The notes below the pieces were generated by a model that was not told the DNA's origin, did not search any database, and worked only from the letters and a program-made list of their open reading frames with translations. Positions 22,625 to 33,518 of a stretch of 64,000 nt of DNA are shown one piece after another. Within the stretch, counting starts at the first letter, position 1. Each line of letters begins with the position of its first letter. Position numbers and translations under genes: made by a program. Source of the DNA: Jackrogersella multiformis (lineage: Eukaryota; Ascomycota; Sordariomycetes; Xylariales; Hypoxylaceae); NCBI GenBank assembly GCA_902806575.1, contig CADCXD010000004.1:1798001-1862000 (forward strand), read 5' to 3'.

Positions 22625-23292
22625 CTATAGTAATATCTCTCCAAGATTTTCGCCCTCGAATCCAAGTGTGGCGAGTTTCTTGACCTTGGTCTTCTCTTTG
22701 GCCTTTTCTACCGCTCTCCGCTCCTTCGCTAGCTTCTCTACCATGCTGAAGTCAGCCTTCTCGAAGCCAATCGGTGGATCGTCGTCTTTGTCGAGATCAA
22801 TTTCGCCGAGTAGGAGTACATTCTCGCCTCGGACGAGAAAGATGCCGTGGGGTTGATCGGCATAGAGGCCCTTCGGTCGGGGCTCAGAGGGGTCGGATGT
22901 TATAGCGTATATGCGCTCGACAGTAGATTGAAGGACCAAGTTCGCTGGAAAGCTAGGTGTTAGCACGAGAGAGCAGCGTGAAAATAGAAAGAATAAAAAA
23001 GAAAATACGTACCGAACTGGTCCCAACTTCTTAAGACTCCGGTCAATTTCCGACCATCTCGAAGACACACCAGAAGCTTCTCTATATGCGGAGGTTAATT
23101 AGGTCGCTCGCAGTTTGCTACGCCGGTTGCCTTACTATCAGTTAGGTCTAGTAGCTGCGCAGCGGTGGTAAACATCTGTGGTGGTAGCTGCTGAGGCTGC
23201 GACGGAGGGGCGCCTCGTCCTAAAGTAGAACCGGACATTTGCGACGTGCTCGCCTGAGGCGGCGGATCGTGTATGGATAGGTTCTCCATCAT
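22625..23292 (-). CDS. LSM1: U6-like Sm protein Lsm1 (cytoplasmic mRNA decay ring)
   Basis: Defining subunit of the cytoplasmic Lsm1-7 ring, which binds oligoadenylated mRNA 3' ends and activates decapping in P-bodies. Exons 23292-23136, 23081-23013 and 22944-22625 give 181 residues. The Gln/Pro-rich N-terminus leads into the Sm1 motif TDKKLLVCLRDGRKLTGVLRSWDQFANLVLQ, which is split across all three exons, then VERIY. The Sm2 motif is HGIFLVRGENVLLLGEID. The C-terminal extension (FSMVEKLAKERRAVEKAKEKTK) is the Lsm1-specific tail. Introns are 54 and 68 nt with GTAAGG and GTACGT donors, both phase 1. A second Met directly follows the first, so the start may be three bases in. The gene is divergent from the S1P lyase gene. 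Confidence 0.95.
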
Positions 23293-24440
23293 ATCATGTG
23301 TTTGGAGTTATCGTCGGTGGTGGTGTTGATGTACCAATCCATAGAGGAGAAGAAGAAAAAAAAAGGTGGTTAGAGATAATTGGAAGAGTCTATTTTCTCA
23401 TACTAGTATTTGCGACGTCTCTATAACAGTGAGTACCTTAGGTGTGGACTTGATTGTTGTCTGTTTCATTTGTATTGTCTCTTGGATTTACGTACAGCGT
23501 TAGTCGATGACACGGATTTTAGCTAAGATTTTAGTTAAGACCTCAGCTAAGTACGAGGTACGTACAGTGGGAGAAATGTTGATGCGCTAGTGTGCTTACG
23601 TAACAAGATTCTCCAATCACGGCATGGACTGTTCAGAACATAAGTTTAGACTGTGTGGGTAATGAATGTTAATCTGATCATATAGATGGATCCACATAAA
23701 TAAACAATTTAGTCCTGTTAACTGAATAACGGTGCTCAACAAGAGGAATATATATTTAGACCTTATGTTATAGCTAAATATAGCTAAATACTAGTATCAA
23801 GCCAATAGCAACAGAAGATAGTCGCGATTCCATAGTAGTTCACAATTTAAGTACTAATAATCCAATATTTATTAGATCGTGGAATGTGGTTTATATGATA
23901 GAGATAGAGTCCAAGAGGGATGTTACAACAAGTACATCTCAATTCAAGTCGGCCAATAAGATATCAAATAATTGTCATCAAAGGCTGGACTTCGGATCTG
24001 ATAAGCAAAGAAGCAACGAAGTGGTTCGCATTCGCGATGGGGCTTGGCACCTGGAGTAGGTACCTAGTTCTTTCCGGATTTATGAAACTGGGCCTAGGCA
24101 GGACAAGGATATCCTCTCATTTTGTGCTGGTTCTTGCCGAGAATCCTTGCCTGCGCATGTGACGGTCCGCCCATTACTAGTACATGGGACGTCTCACTGC
24201 TCCCATTTCTGCGGGGACCTTCTTTTTTAGTGTAGCTTCGTGTTCCCGGATTCCCAGATCTAACCAAAACCCCATGAACACTCATTCGCCTCTCTGGAGA
24301 CTGGAATTGGATAAAACCCAAAGAGGTGACCTTGGACTTTCGAGAGTCTTGTCTTTCGAGAGAGTCTTGTTCTCCATTGATGCCCCGATAGCTTAGGAGG
24401 AGGAACTGCAATCGAGACATTGCAACAACAAGTCGACATC
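23293..24440. other. Intergenic, divergent promoters
   Basis: The 1,148 bases between LSM1 and the sphingosine-1-phosphate lyase gene include an A-rich run at 23352-23365. No supported gene is present. Confidence 0.5.
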
Positions 24441-26365
24441 ATGCCGGGCTCCTCTCGAATACCAGCTAGTTTACGCGAGAGCTTCAACAATGTCAAAAAG
24501 CGATCTCGCCTAATCGACCCCCAGCAGATCTTGAACCTTGACTTGTGAGTCTTTGGGTATTCCTTTTCTGCTCCTCTGCCGGCCAGTGCTCAGTGCTCGT
24601 GGCTGTGAAACTACTGTTACCTATCGTCTCGTTCCCTTGCAACCGAGATGAGACAACCAAGTGCCACCCGTCAAGTACCCAGGCAGCTGATCGTTCGCTC
24701 TTATCTAGATTCCGAAACATCGTCTTCTTCTTCTTCGTCCTACGCATAGTCCGCCGGACATTCTGGAAGCTGAAGGGTCGTGGTATCATAGGCTCTATCG
24801 CAGAAATATACTATGACGTACGACGTGTATTATACGGTTACTTCCTGCGGGCACCGGGGGTTCGGACCCAGGTCCGCAAGCAAGTCAGTGATTCGCTATC
24901 GAAGGTCCAGGCGAAGATGATACCCACCGACGGAACGAGATATCTGACTCTGCCGAAAGAAGGCTGGACTGAGGATGCACTGAGGACGGAGCTCGAGTCG
25001 TTAGCAAACATGGACCACACTAGGTGGGAAGACGGCTTCGTATCCGGCGCCGTATATCATGGGGAGGAGGAATTGATCAAGCTGCAGACCGAGGCCTACG
25101 GCAAGTTCACCGTCTCGAACCCGATACATCCGGATGTCTTCCCTGGCGTACGGAAGATGGAAGCAGAGGTTGTCGCCATGGTTCTCTCCATGTTCCATGC
25201 CCCGCCGAACGCCGCCGGAGTTTGCACCAGTGGTGGTACTGAAAGTATCTTGATGGCATGCTATAGCGCCAGGCAGAAGGCATACGTAGAACGTGGCGTT
25301 ACGGAACCCGAGATGTAAGTTGTGCATTCTGCATTGTCTACACTTCTGGATTGCTAATCTGGCAATGACAGGATCCTCCCGGAGACTGCGCATACGGCCT
25401 TCCGAAAAGCCGGCGACTACTTCAAGATCAAGATTCACTTGGTCCCTTGCCCGGCCCCAGGCTACCAGGTCGAAGTCCACCGAGTCTCCCGGCTTGTCAA
25501 CTCTAACACCATTCTCCTTGTCGGATCCGCCCCCAACTTCCCCCACGGCATCATAGACGACATCTCGGCCCTTTCCAAGTTGGCTGTGAAGCGCCGCCTA
25601 CCGCTCCACGTAGACTGCTGCCTGGGCTCATTCCTAGTCCCATTTCTCGACAAGGCCGGCTTCGAGACGGAGCTCTTCGACTTCCGCCTCAAGGGCGTCA
25701 CGTCCATCTCCTGCGACACGCACAAGTACGGCTTCGCTCCCAAGGGCAACTCCACCGTGCTCTACCGCACGCAGGAGCTGCGCACGTACCAATACTTCGT
25801 CTCGCCCGACTGGTCCGGCGGCGTGTACGCGTCGCCGGGGATCGCCGGGTCGCGCCCCGGCGCCCTCATCGCCGGCTGCTGGACCAGCATGATGCGCGTC
25901 GGCGAGGCCGGATACATAGAGGCTTGCGTCAGCATCGTCGGGTGCGCCAAGAAGATCGCCGAGCACGTAGTCTCGCACCCCATGCTGAGTGCCGAGCTCG
26001 ACGTCGTCGGCCGCCCGCTCGTCTCCGTCGTCGCCTTCACCGCCCGCAACCTCGACATCTACGACATCGCCGACGGCATGAACGAAAAGGGGTGGCACCT
26101 CAACGCCCTGCAGAACCCGCCCGCCATCCACGTTGCCGTCACCCTTCCCATAACCAAGGTCTGGGAGCGCCTCGTCGCCGACCTCGAGGCCGTCGTCGAG
26201 GCCGAGCGCGAGAAGGAACGCGTCCGCGCCGTCGAGGGTAAGGGCCCCAAGGGCAAGGCCTCCGGCGACACGGCAACCCTGTACGGCGTCGCGGGCAGCC
26301 TGCCGAATAAGGCGGTCGTTGTCGATCTTGCGAGGGGCTTCTTGGATTTGATGTATAAGGCGTGA
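24441..26365 (+). CDS. DPL1: Sphingosine-1-phosphate lyase (PLP-dependent, ER membrane)
   Basis: Cleaves phosphorylated long-chain bases to a fatty aldehyde and ethanolamine phosphate, the exit step of sphingolipid catabolism. Exons 24441-24544, 24709-25314 and 25372-26365 give 567 residues; joins are phase 2 in both cases. A transmembrane segment lies near residues 38-52 (NIVFFFFVLRIVRRTFW). Group II decarboxylase-like motifs follow: HTRWEDGFVSGAVYHGE, NPIHPDVFPGVRKMEAEVVAM, CTSGGTESILMAC and HVDCCLGSF. The Schiff-base lysine is in SCDTHKYGFAPKG, residue about 355. The C-terminal part includes a charged stretch (EAEREKERVRAVEGKGPKGK). Exon 3 is strongly GC-rich at third positions. Length and order match yeast Dpl1. 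The short first exon is assigned from the ATG that keeps frame to the TM segment. Confidence 0.95.
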
Positions 26366-27343
26366 GCATGGTGTGAGTGGGAAGATTTGGGGTTGGTTTT
26401 ATGAGGTGGGGATGAGAAGAGAGAGGATTTACGCTACGAAAAGAGTTATCAGAAGACTGGCTTATTATTATGACTTGCAGACCTATCTAGGTGCTTAGCA
26501 TCTAGGCATACAAGCATATAATAGTGTACGTTAGGGAATGAAGGAGGAGGGCAGGCTGGTTATTATCAAGTAGGAGGTCAGGATTTCTTACGAAAGTGTT
26601 CTTGTGGTGGTTGTACATATATATATAAGAAGACGACGAGTCGAGGTGGGGGGCACAAACCATACCAGTATGCAAGTACTATATACGTAATCGGGTCCTT
26701 AGCAGGGCTTTTTCTACTCTACGAGAGTATGGGCGTATAATTTGTAGTGAGTAGTAGTAGTAAACTGGAAGTCTTCGATCAGTCGATATCGATACTATTG
26801 CATATACTGTATATATACATTCAAAAAAATGATGTTATTCAATGCTTTTTATACACCGTGCCTCGATGCAGCGAGTTCGTTCCCGTCCCCCGTTCTCCCT
26901 CCCTTGGTGCCCCGATCCTGCGCCGTTGAAGTAATTCGGAATAGGTACCGGGAAAATCTGATGGATAACGACCGGCAGAAACAGAATTGAGACTCGAAAA
27001 AAAGCCGCCGCGCGCCCCATTTGTTTGTTTTAGCGTGGGGTTTTTTAGCCATTACACATGTGCCCTGATTGGACTTGATGCCTCTCTACCTGTTGCTTCC
27101 ACTGACAAGCAAATAGCCAATTCTAGAAACGTCGTCTCCGGGACCCAGTTCGAGCTGCATAATATTTCAGAGCTCGGCTTCTGCATCGGCGAAGCGTCCG
27201 GTCTCTTGGCTGATCATGGACTCGGCGTCGCCGACCTGCTTCCGCTCCGATACCTCGAAGTTTTTGAGCCGCTTTTGCATCATTCTTCTATACGGCATCG
27301 TCAATCCTTGGGATGACCCCCACTCCCTCATGACTGCTGATTG
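26366..27343. other. Intergenic, convergent 3' regions
   Basis: The 978 bases between the S1P lyase and PDK 3' ends hold short AT-rich runs (TATATATA near 26616) and AGTAGTAG repeats near 26747. No supported gene is present. Confidence 0.5.
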
Positions 27344-28859
27344 CTATTGTAGGGGTTCCGAAGAGCTCGATAAGCGGTTCAAGTGTAGATACACGTCCGT
27401 CCCGTACCTGGTCCTCTAGTCAGTATATATCCAGGTCTGGGATGTAGGGAGCACCATAGTCGCTTACCCTTCCATGCTAATTAATTTGAGATCGCCACCA
27501 AAATATCGAGCATAGAGCCTCGAAATCGGCAAACCATAGCCGAAACCTGCCATCGGTGCTTTAAAATCACTCTTGTCGAAATCAGGATCCAAATTCGGTG
27601 TCCGGTCTACAGTTGTGTACATGTAGGTCCACACCAGAGGGATGGCACTCCGAGGAATTCCGCCACCTTCATCGCTGATCTTGATTGTGATGTCTTCCCT
27701 CCCTTCGGCGACAATGACCTTCGTCACTGGGAATTCTTGCTTGTCCTGTCCGTGGGTCTCGACGACGGCCCTCAACGAGTTTTTCAAGGTTTCGAAGAGC
27801 ATATGCGACAAGTGACCTGGTACGTACATGAAGTTGAGGTCCGGGTTGCACACAAGTTGGATTTTGGGCGCTTCAAAAAGTCCATAGTGGTCCTCACAGA
27901 CGAATCGAGCATTCTCGATGGCCTCTTGCGCTAGATCTCGCACGTTCGTCTTCGTACAGATTATACCAACATAAGTAGGATCCCGATGGTGGCTCTGGTC
28001 AGTTAGGGCAATGTGCTGCCCGATAAGCATACGGATACCTATTCGGGACATGTAAAACCGGTCTAAAAAGGACTGGATATTGTTGTCGATCTGCATGCGT
28101 TGCCTTTTCCGCTTGTATTCTAGGATACCCTGAGCCATTGTTGTGACAACGCCATCATGCCTCCTCTTTATCTTATGCAATGTTTGCGCGAATTTCGAGT
28201 TGTATGCCTGAAGCTCAGGGGGCCAGTCCCCATTGTCATCCACCATAGCAAAATACCTCCTCGCGGCCTGGTATTTCTTGCCGTTACCCAAGCCGATTTG
28301 TGTAGCCGGCGCCGAGGCATATTGGCCTTCGCGGATACTCGGGTTGGGAGTGGCCTCAGAGAGCATAGGTACTCTGCCATTGTTAAATTTTCCTGGGTTC
28401 AAGAGTCGGTCTCGTACGTCCCTTGACAGCTCGGGTCGTCCCAAATTAATGATTTCCTATTGTCACATGTCAGATGACTCATACTACGGGTATCGGGATG
28501 GGGTAAAAAGCGTACCTCAAACGACTGCGCGTACCAGTCTTGGACTTTCCTAACCGATGGCATCTCACTAAGTCCATCTGGTAAGCTTGTGAGCTCCTGG
28601 ACTCGGTGCGCAAGGCGAATTGGGAGCTCTTCGGCGAGAAATTGGGAGGCGCGAAACAGGGTTCCTAGACCACAAGGATGAGTCAATATATGGGAGTTAG
28701 AATTAGCAGAATTGGCACGATAAAGAGGAGCAAAATCAACGTACCTATTGACGGCCGCTCGCCGAATTGGACCATTTGCCGTAGACTCACTCCTGTGGCA
28801 GGGAAGTTGGAGTAGTGACGGATGGTGTCCATCAGCCTCTCGGACGCCTTCCACGACAT
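27344..28859 (-). CDS. Mitochondrial pyruvate dehydrogenase kinase family protein (PDK/BCKDK)
   Basis: Kinase of the mitochondrial PDK/BCKD-kinase family, which inactivates pyruvate (or branched-chain ketoacid) dehydrogenase E1 by serine phosphorylation. Exons 28859-28745, 28664-28516, 28456-27468 and 27407-27344 give 438 residues, with joins in phases 1, 0 and 2. The N-terminal helical domain reads FPATGVSLRQMVQFGE, ASQFLAEELPIRLAHRVQEL and VQDWYAQSFEEIINLGRPE. The GHKL ATPase domain shows the N-box FETLKNSLRAVVETH, the G1 box DEGGGIPRSAIP and the G2 region AGFGYGLPISRLYARYFGGDL, and ends SMEGYGTDVYIHLNRL across the last join. No separate targeting peptide is visible at the chosen ATG. Upstream in-frame sequence is not convincingly coding. 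PDK versus BCKDK cannot be settled here; overall pattern favours a PDK. Confidence 0.93.
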
Positions 28860-30312
28860 GTTGGGCGGGCTCGTCTGACTCAAGGAGGCACAATGGGCAA
28901 ATCTGATAAACCTGAAGATATTTATGATCTCAGGTAGAAGGGAGAAATCCAGGCCATCAGACGCGAACTGTATTTGCGGAAGTGTGAAGTATGAGTAATA
29001 GCACCAAGACCAGGTCGAAGGGACCACCCCCGCGGGAATTCGGATGACGCTCGATACCTACCTAGGTAGACAGGGACCTATCTAGTGTAGTGTAGTGTAT
29101 GTAGCTAAAGTGCCGAGGCTCTAAAAGGACAAGTCCAGTAGGTCTAGGTACCTATTCGATATTGTAAGGTACCTACTTAGGTACCCGTATCCGGCAACGT
29201 AGCGCTAAAGTGCAAGAGGAACGTAAGACAAGGAACTAGGAACGAAGACAATGGCAGCAACAACGGCGACGACAAAAAGTCATGCTTAGGTAGGTTTATT
29301 TAGTATTCCTCTGGGAGTTGATATTGGAAAGTTTGAAATCAAAAGACCGACTTTCTTTTGATTGGGATGGGGTGCTAAAGATTTGGAGAACAGCCCCGGT
29401 CCCTAACAGAGTTTCGAAAACCGTCATTGGCTCCTTGTTTTGTGGGGGCGCGGAGACATGGAAAGTCGCACAGCTTCGCCAGCTGTTTCCCAGTAAAAAC
29501 TTTACCGAAACGATGCGAGTACAGCCGAGGGCGTGCTGACTCTTAACGACCTAAACGACCTTGATAAACAGCTAGACTAGACTATAGGCTTTCAAGGTTT
29601 AGACTATCCTAGGTAGACTACGAAGCTCCCCATTCTTGATTCCCCCACATTCTGTACCATCGTCAGTACCTGCGAACCGGCACTTCGATAAGGAAAGTCT
29701 TGTGTACGAGAAGCAGGTGCCTGCCAGGCCCTAGTGTAGTAGTATCTTAGCAAGGCGGGTACCCCACCAATCTGACCCTCTCCAAGATTCAAGGTTGCAG
29801 GTGGCTTTCGAGCTATTTTCAGCAGTTTCAATATTCGAATAGTTCCAAGGTTGCGTAAGAAATTCCTAAGTTAATAGGTGTCAGGATATCGCGCAAATTA
29901 GGTAAGTTAAATTTATCTACGAAAATACCTCTAGGCATCTAGGTAGGTAGATAGCGAAGTTGCACAGCTAGAAGAGAAGATAGTCTAATAAACCTTGGTT
30001 CTAAATGTAGTATCACTCTGTGCAACTACCTAGGTACCTACCTAATACTAGGTACCTAGGTACGTACGTACTTATAATCGTACCTACGGGCTAGGTACCA
30101 TGTAGGTGGTAAACAGCAACCTCTCTTGCCTTTAAGGTCCCCCCACAGCTCACAGGAGACAGGAGCCATTCTACATTCTTCTAGTGCACGGATGTAATCT
30201 GCACTCCAATGAAATCACACAACGATTGGGCATCTCTCCCCCAAAACCCATCTATCGACCCCCAGTCCAAATTCGGTCTTGATCTAGGTACGCTTGTTTG
30301 CCTAGGTACCTT
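28860..30312. other. Intergenic, divergent promoters, rich in ACCTAGGT palindromes
   Basis: About 1.45 kb. It contains several CCTAGGTAGG-type palindromes (29058, 29148-29180, 29936-29949, 30026-30070). Short frames at 29318 and 29604 have no family signal. Confidence 0.5.
30026..30070. repeat. Cluster of overlapping TAGGTACCTAGGTA palindromes
   Basis: Several overlapping 8-14 bp perfect palindromes built from ACCT and AGGT units, ending in a TACGTACGTAC run. This is the densest cluster on the PDK side. Confidence 0.85.
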
Positions 30313-31482
30313 ATGACAGACACAGATTCGGATTCAGAACCGGATAGCCTCCCGGATAGCCCCCCGAATAGGTCGGCGCCGCAATCACCAGCCAGGGGTG
30401 CAAAGGCGGAGCTTACCCCCTGGTCACCACACCATGCCCCGACAACTCCTCAATCATCATCACCGGCCTCGCCGTCCTTCAGACTTCATTCTTTAGGCAT
30501 GTCTTCGCTTTCTCCTATGCGCCGTCAGTTTTCATCGCCCCTTGCTAGATCGTTGGAGGCCGAACATTCCGACCAAGAAGAACTTGTACAGGATAGCAAA
30601 GACGTCCTCATTCAGCGATTAAATGATCTTGCCGCCCAACTAAATCGGCAGGACCACCTTAAAGATGACAATGTCTATAGTCTCCACGCCAAAGTGGACG
30701 AGATGGAGAAGGTCTTATCCACAAGAGACCACCCATCGAGACGGACACGGACACCACAGAGATCTAGACCTAGCAGCTTGATACTGCAGAATAGCAGAAA
30801 TGAACAGGACTCTTCTTTGGGATCGTTGTCATCAGGGCGGATGATGCCTAGTATTTCGAACGTACCACTTTCTACCCAGAAGTCCTCATCGACCCAGACT
30901 GAGAAAAGCCCCAGAACCAAGGGGCATCAGATATCAGCAGCAGTGGTAGACCATGTTGTCCGAGAGGCACATAACTTGAATAAGGAACTAGAGGATGTTA
31001 CCTCAAGTCTACGGGCTCGACAGGAAGAGTCAGATGCAAGATCACTCCTACCCCCTTCTACTAGGACATTCCTGCTAACACTCGTCTAGCATATTCACGA
31101 ACTGCTCATCACACGCGCAGAACGCGCTGCGCAGAGAATCATTCATCTCGAAAAGCGTATCAAGGAACTGTAGGCTTATCTAATTCGACCTCATCACAGT
31201 ATGGTCCAGTGCTGACAATCGTGAGACAGTGAAAGGGAGCGGAATGAAGGTGAGATGGAGATGCTCAATCTGCAGATCCAGCTAAAGGCCATCGAGGTTC
31301 AATGCTTAAGCTACGTACCTGAGGGTGCCGATCAAGAGTTGCGAGAAAGCATTTCTGCGTGGAAGACAGAGTGGTCTGTCTTGAAGAAGAAAAGAGCACG
31401 GAGGAAAGTTGGTGCAAGCGAGGATCTTGGAGCGCAAGGAACTCCAACCAGACAGCATAAAAACACCTCGTCTACGGGCTGA
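30313..31482 (+). CDS. Coiled-coil protein of unknown function (possible GC-AG intron)
   Basis: I do not assign a function. Exons 30313-31035, 31090-31169 and 31230-31482 give 351 residues. The N-terminal third is Ser/Pro-rich and acidic (TDTDSDSEPDSLPDSPP), then heptad-type helices appear (DSKDVLIQRLNDLAAQLNRQD...HAKVDEMEKVL). After another Ser-rich linker, the C-terminal half is coiled coil (VVREAHNLNKELEDVTSSLRARQEESD | HIHELLITRAERAAQRIIHLEKRIKEL | ERERNEGEMEMLNLQIQLKAIEVQC). No in-phase GT donor fits intron 1; GCAAGA at 31036 does, giving a 54-nt GC-AG intron. Intron 2 (60 nt, GTAGGC...ACAG, phase 2) is ordinary. The C-terminal end after KKKRARR is uncertain. The layout resembles cytoskeletal or spindle-pole scaffold proteins, but that is speculation. 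Confidence 0.65.
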
Positions 31483-32795
31483 GCACTTTACTTTACCTGT
31501 ATATCATTACCTACCAGCTACCTGCAGAAAGTATGTGGCTTGTTCGATATTATTACCCAGAGAGGCAAGCAATGGTGACGATCACGACTGGTTGGACTAA
31601 GTGGCGTTAAGCATGTCGTAAATGAACGGCATGAAAGTCTAGGCAAGGCTCACCGACAAGTTTCATAATAGGGCGAGCCTATGAATTATGTATACCTATT
31701 CGGATAGGTCTCAGCTGCTGCTATATACACAGAAACCAGTATTGTAAGTAGTACAGATCAGCTTACAGCCACATAATACGTACATATAATCAACGAGCTC
31801 GGCACTCGGTGAGAGAAATCATACGGCGAATGTTTTTTAACTTTATTTGATACCAGGTAGATATCTAATCACCTGCTTCATCTTAGGTCCGAATGTTACG
31901 TGCAAACACATGATCAGTCACTTCCCCGACTTGATGGTTCGGCATGGCAGCCATCGCAATGCGATACGCCTAGAAACGAGCATGGCAAATACCGGTAAAC
32001 CGGCAAGATCGCTGCAGATACCGATCCTGATCTCTAACCGAGTTTTTGATTTCTTTGATATTAAGGTGACTTTATGTGCTTACTACATGCATATAGCCAC
32101 AGGGAGGAATAATACCTACCTACCTAAGTAACAGTACTCGCCGTAAGACGAGACGAGGGCAAGGTGTCGACGAATTGGTTAAAAATTCATGGTTCGAATT
32201 ACGTCATGGGGAGCATCTGAAGGTCCCATCTTGGCCAATTATACCCTCCAACTTTCAAATAACCTTACCTTCCCTTCCACCTTTCCCTCGCGTCGGGAGA
32301 ATTAGATACGCATAGGTTACAATTACTCGCATTCATTAGAGCTAAATCTTGTGTAATGGGAAGCAACTACCAGCCGCAAGGCTCTGTGTAACATTGCATA
32401 GGTATTTAATAGAGGTAGCAGTAGCTCTCGGCCAAACATAGGACAAGCAATCAGCCCTATACTAAAATAACCTTCAGGCTACCTAGGTAGGTAGGTAGGG
32501 GTACCTTAGTTAATTATTAATTCTCGGCATAAGGGTCTACAACAAACACAAAACCTACATCCATACCTAGGTAAGTTATATACCTAGGTAGGTATGACTA
32601 TAATAACAATATGCACGAAGCTTCATTTAGTATAGTAGTATCAGCCGTATAAGCCGTATCTACCTAGCGCAATCTAATTAGAATCCTTTGGCTCCCGTCC
32701 CGCCCGGGGTAGCTTCGAAGGATTCGATTCCATCACATTAATATACCTACCTACCTAAGGTGTTCAAATTCCGAGACAGCTTTCAGCCATACCAC

Positions 32796-32876
32796 CAGAA
32801 AGGCGTCAGAATAACAGTAAAACAATATCATTACTACGGTATACACGCGGTCTGCGTTTATTCTGACGCCTTTCTG
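32796..32876. repeat. 81-bp element with 19-bp perfect inverted repeats
   Basis: The left arm CAGAAAGGCGTCAGAATAA (32796-32814) is exactly complementary to the arm at 32858-32876, with a 43-nt loop. No flanking target duplication is visible. It could be a miniature transposable remnant or a transcribed hairpin. Confidence 0.85.
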
Positions 32877-33252
32877 CCCGCCAACTCGCTAACAGCTACT
32901 TAGCTAACGGTCATTAGTCGTTCGTAGTGGCATCGAATAACAACTCCAGACTACGTCACCGTCCTCTCATGTTGCTCTAGAGGATTAGTCGGTGGATTGT
33001 GACGGATGACAGCCTGGGGGCCCTTGACAAAAAGTCAAAAAGTTTCCTTCTATTGGACTATGAAAGAAATACTATACTTTAGCGAGCTTCGAGTCCGATA
33101 CCTCCCCTGTAGGATAAGAACGAGACTGCTGCAAAGGATGACGTTGTCACATCCCGAGGGAATCCTTCGAGGGCTCTTCGACCAACGAGGCTCAAAGTGT
33201 AGTGTTTTGTGCTACATCATATCCCATCCATCATGTACGCTTCACGCGATGA

Positions 33253-33281
33253 TCGACAGGCTTTTTTTCACAGCCTGTCGA
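33253..33281. repeat. Tight hairpin upstream of the sugar transporter
   Basis: Ten-base perfect arms (TCGACAGGCT and its complement) surround a 9-nt loop that is mostly T, about 240 bases upstream of the transporter ATG. It could be a dimeric transcription-factor site or chance. Confidence 0.7.
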
Positions 33282-33518
33282 GTCCTATTTCTCGATAAAG
33301 GGCCGCATTGCGCATGGCTTGCTTGGGCTCTCATTGCCTTATCCAATCGATCGATATACTAGGCCTTCCCCATATCAAAATTTCTCCTCTGTTCTCTCCA
33401 TTCGTATTACCTTGACATCTTTCCCCAAAGAGAAATTCCTTTATCCGATATATGAGCAGATTAGGTACTAAATCTACACTATATTGAAGCTTCGTAGCCT
33501 GGCGGTTGATACCAAATC

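Larger units (their letters stand above)
31483..33518. other. Intergenic, 2 kb, with palindromes and two inverted repeats
   Basis: No gene is supported. The stretch holds (ACCT)n/AGGT palindromes at 32481-32500 and 32573-32595, an 81-bp inverted-repeat element at 32796-32876 and a tight hairpin at 33253-33281. A 118-codon plus frame at 33006-33362 has no recognisable family. Confidence 0.5.

Noticed and set aside
32481..32595. CRISPR-like or telomeric repeat
   Set aside because: The repeats are short palindromic ACCT/AGGT runs without regular spacers, and no TTAGGG arrays occur.
33006..33362. 118-codon plus frame containing the hairpin
   Set aside because: No family signal, and it overlaps the transporter promoter and an inverted repeat.
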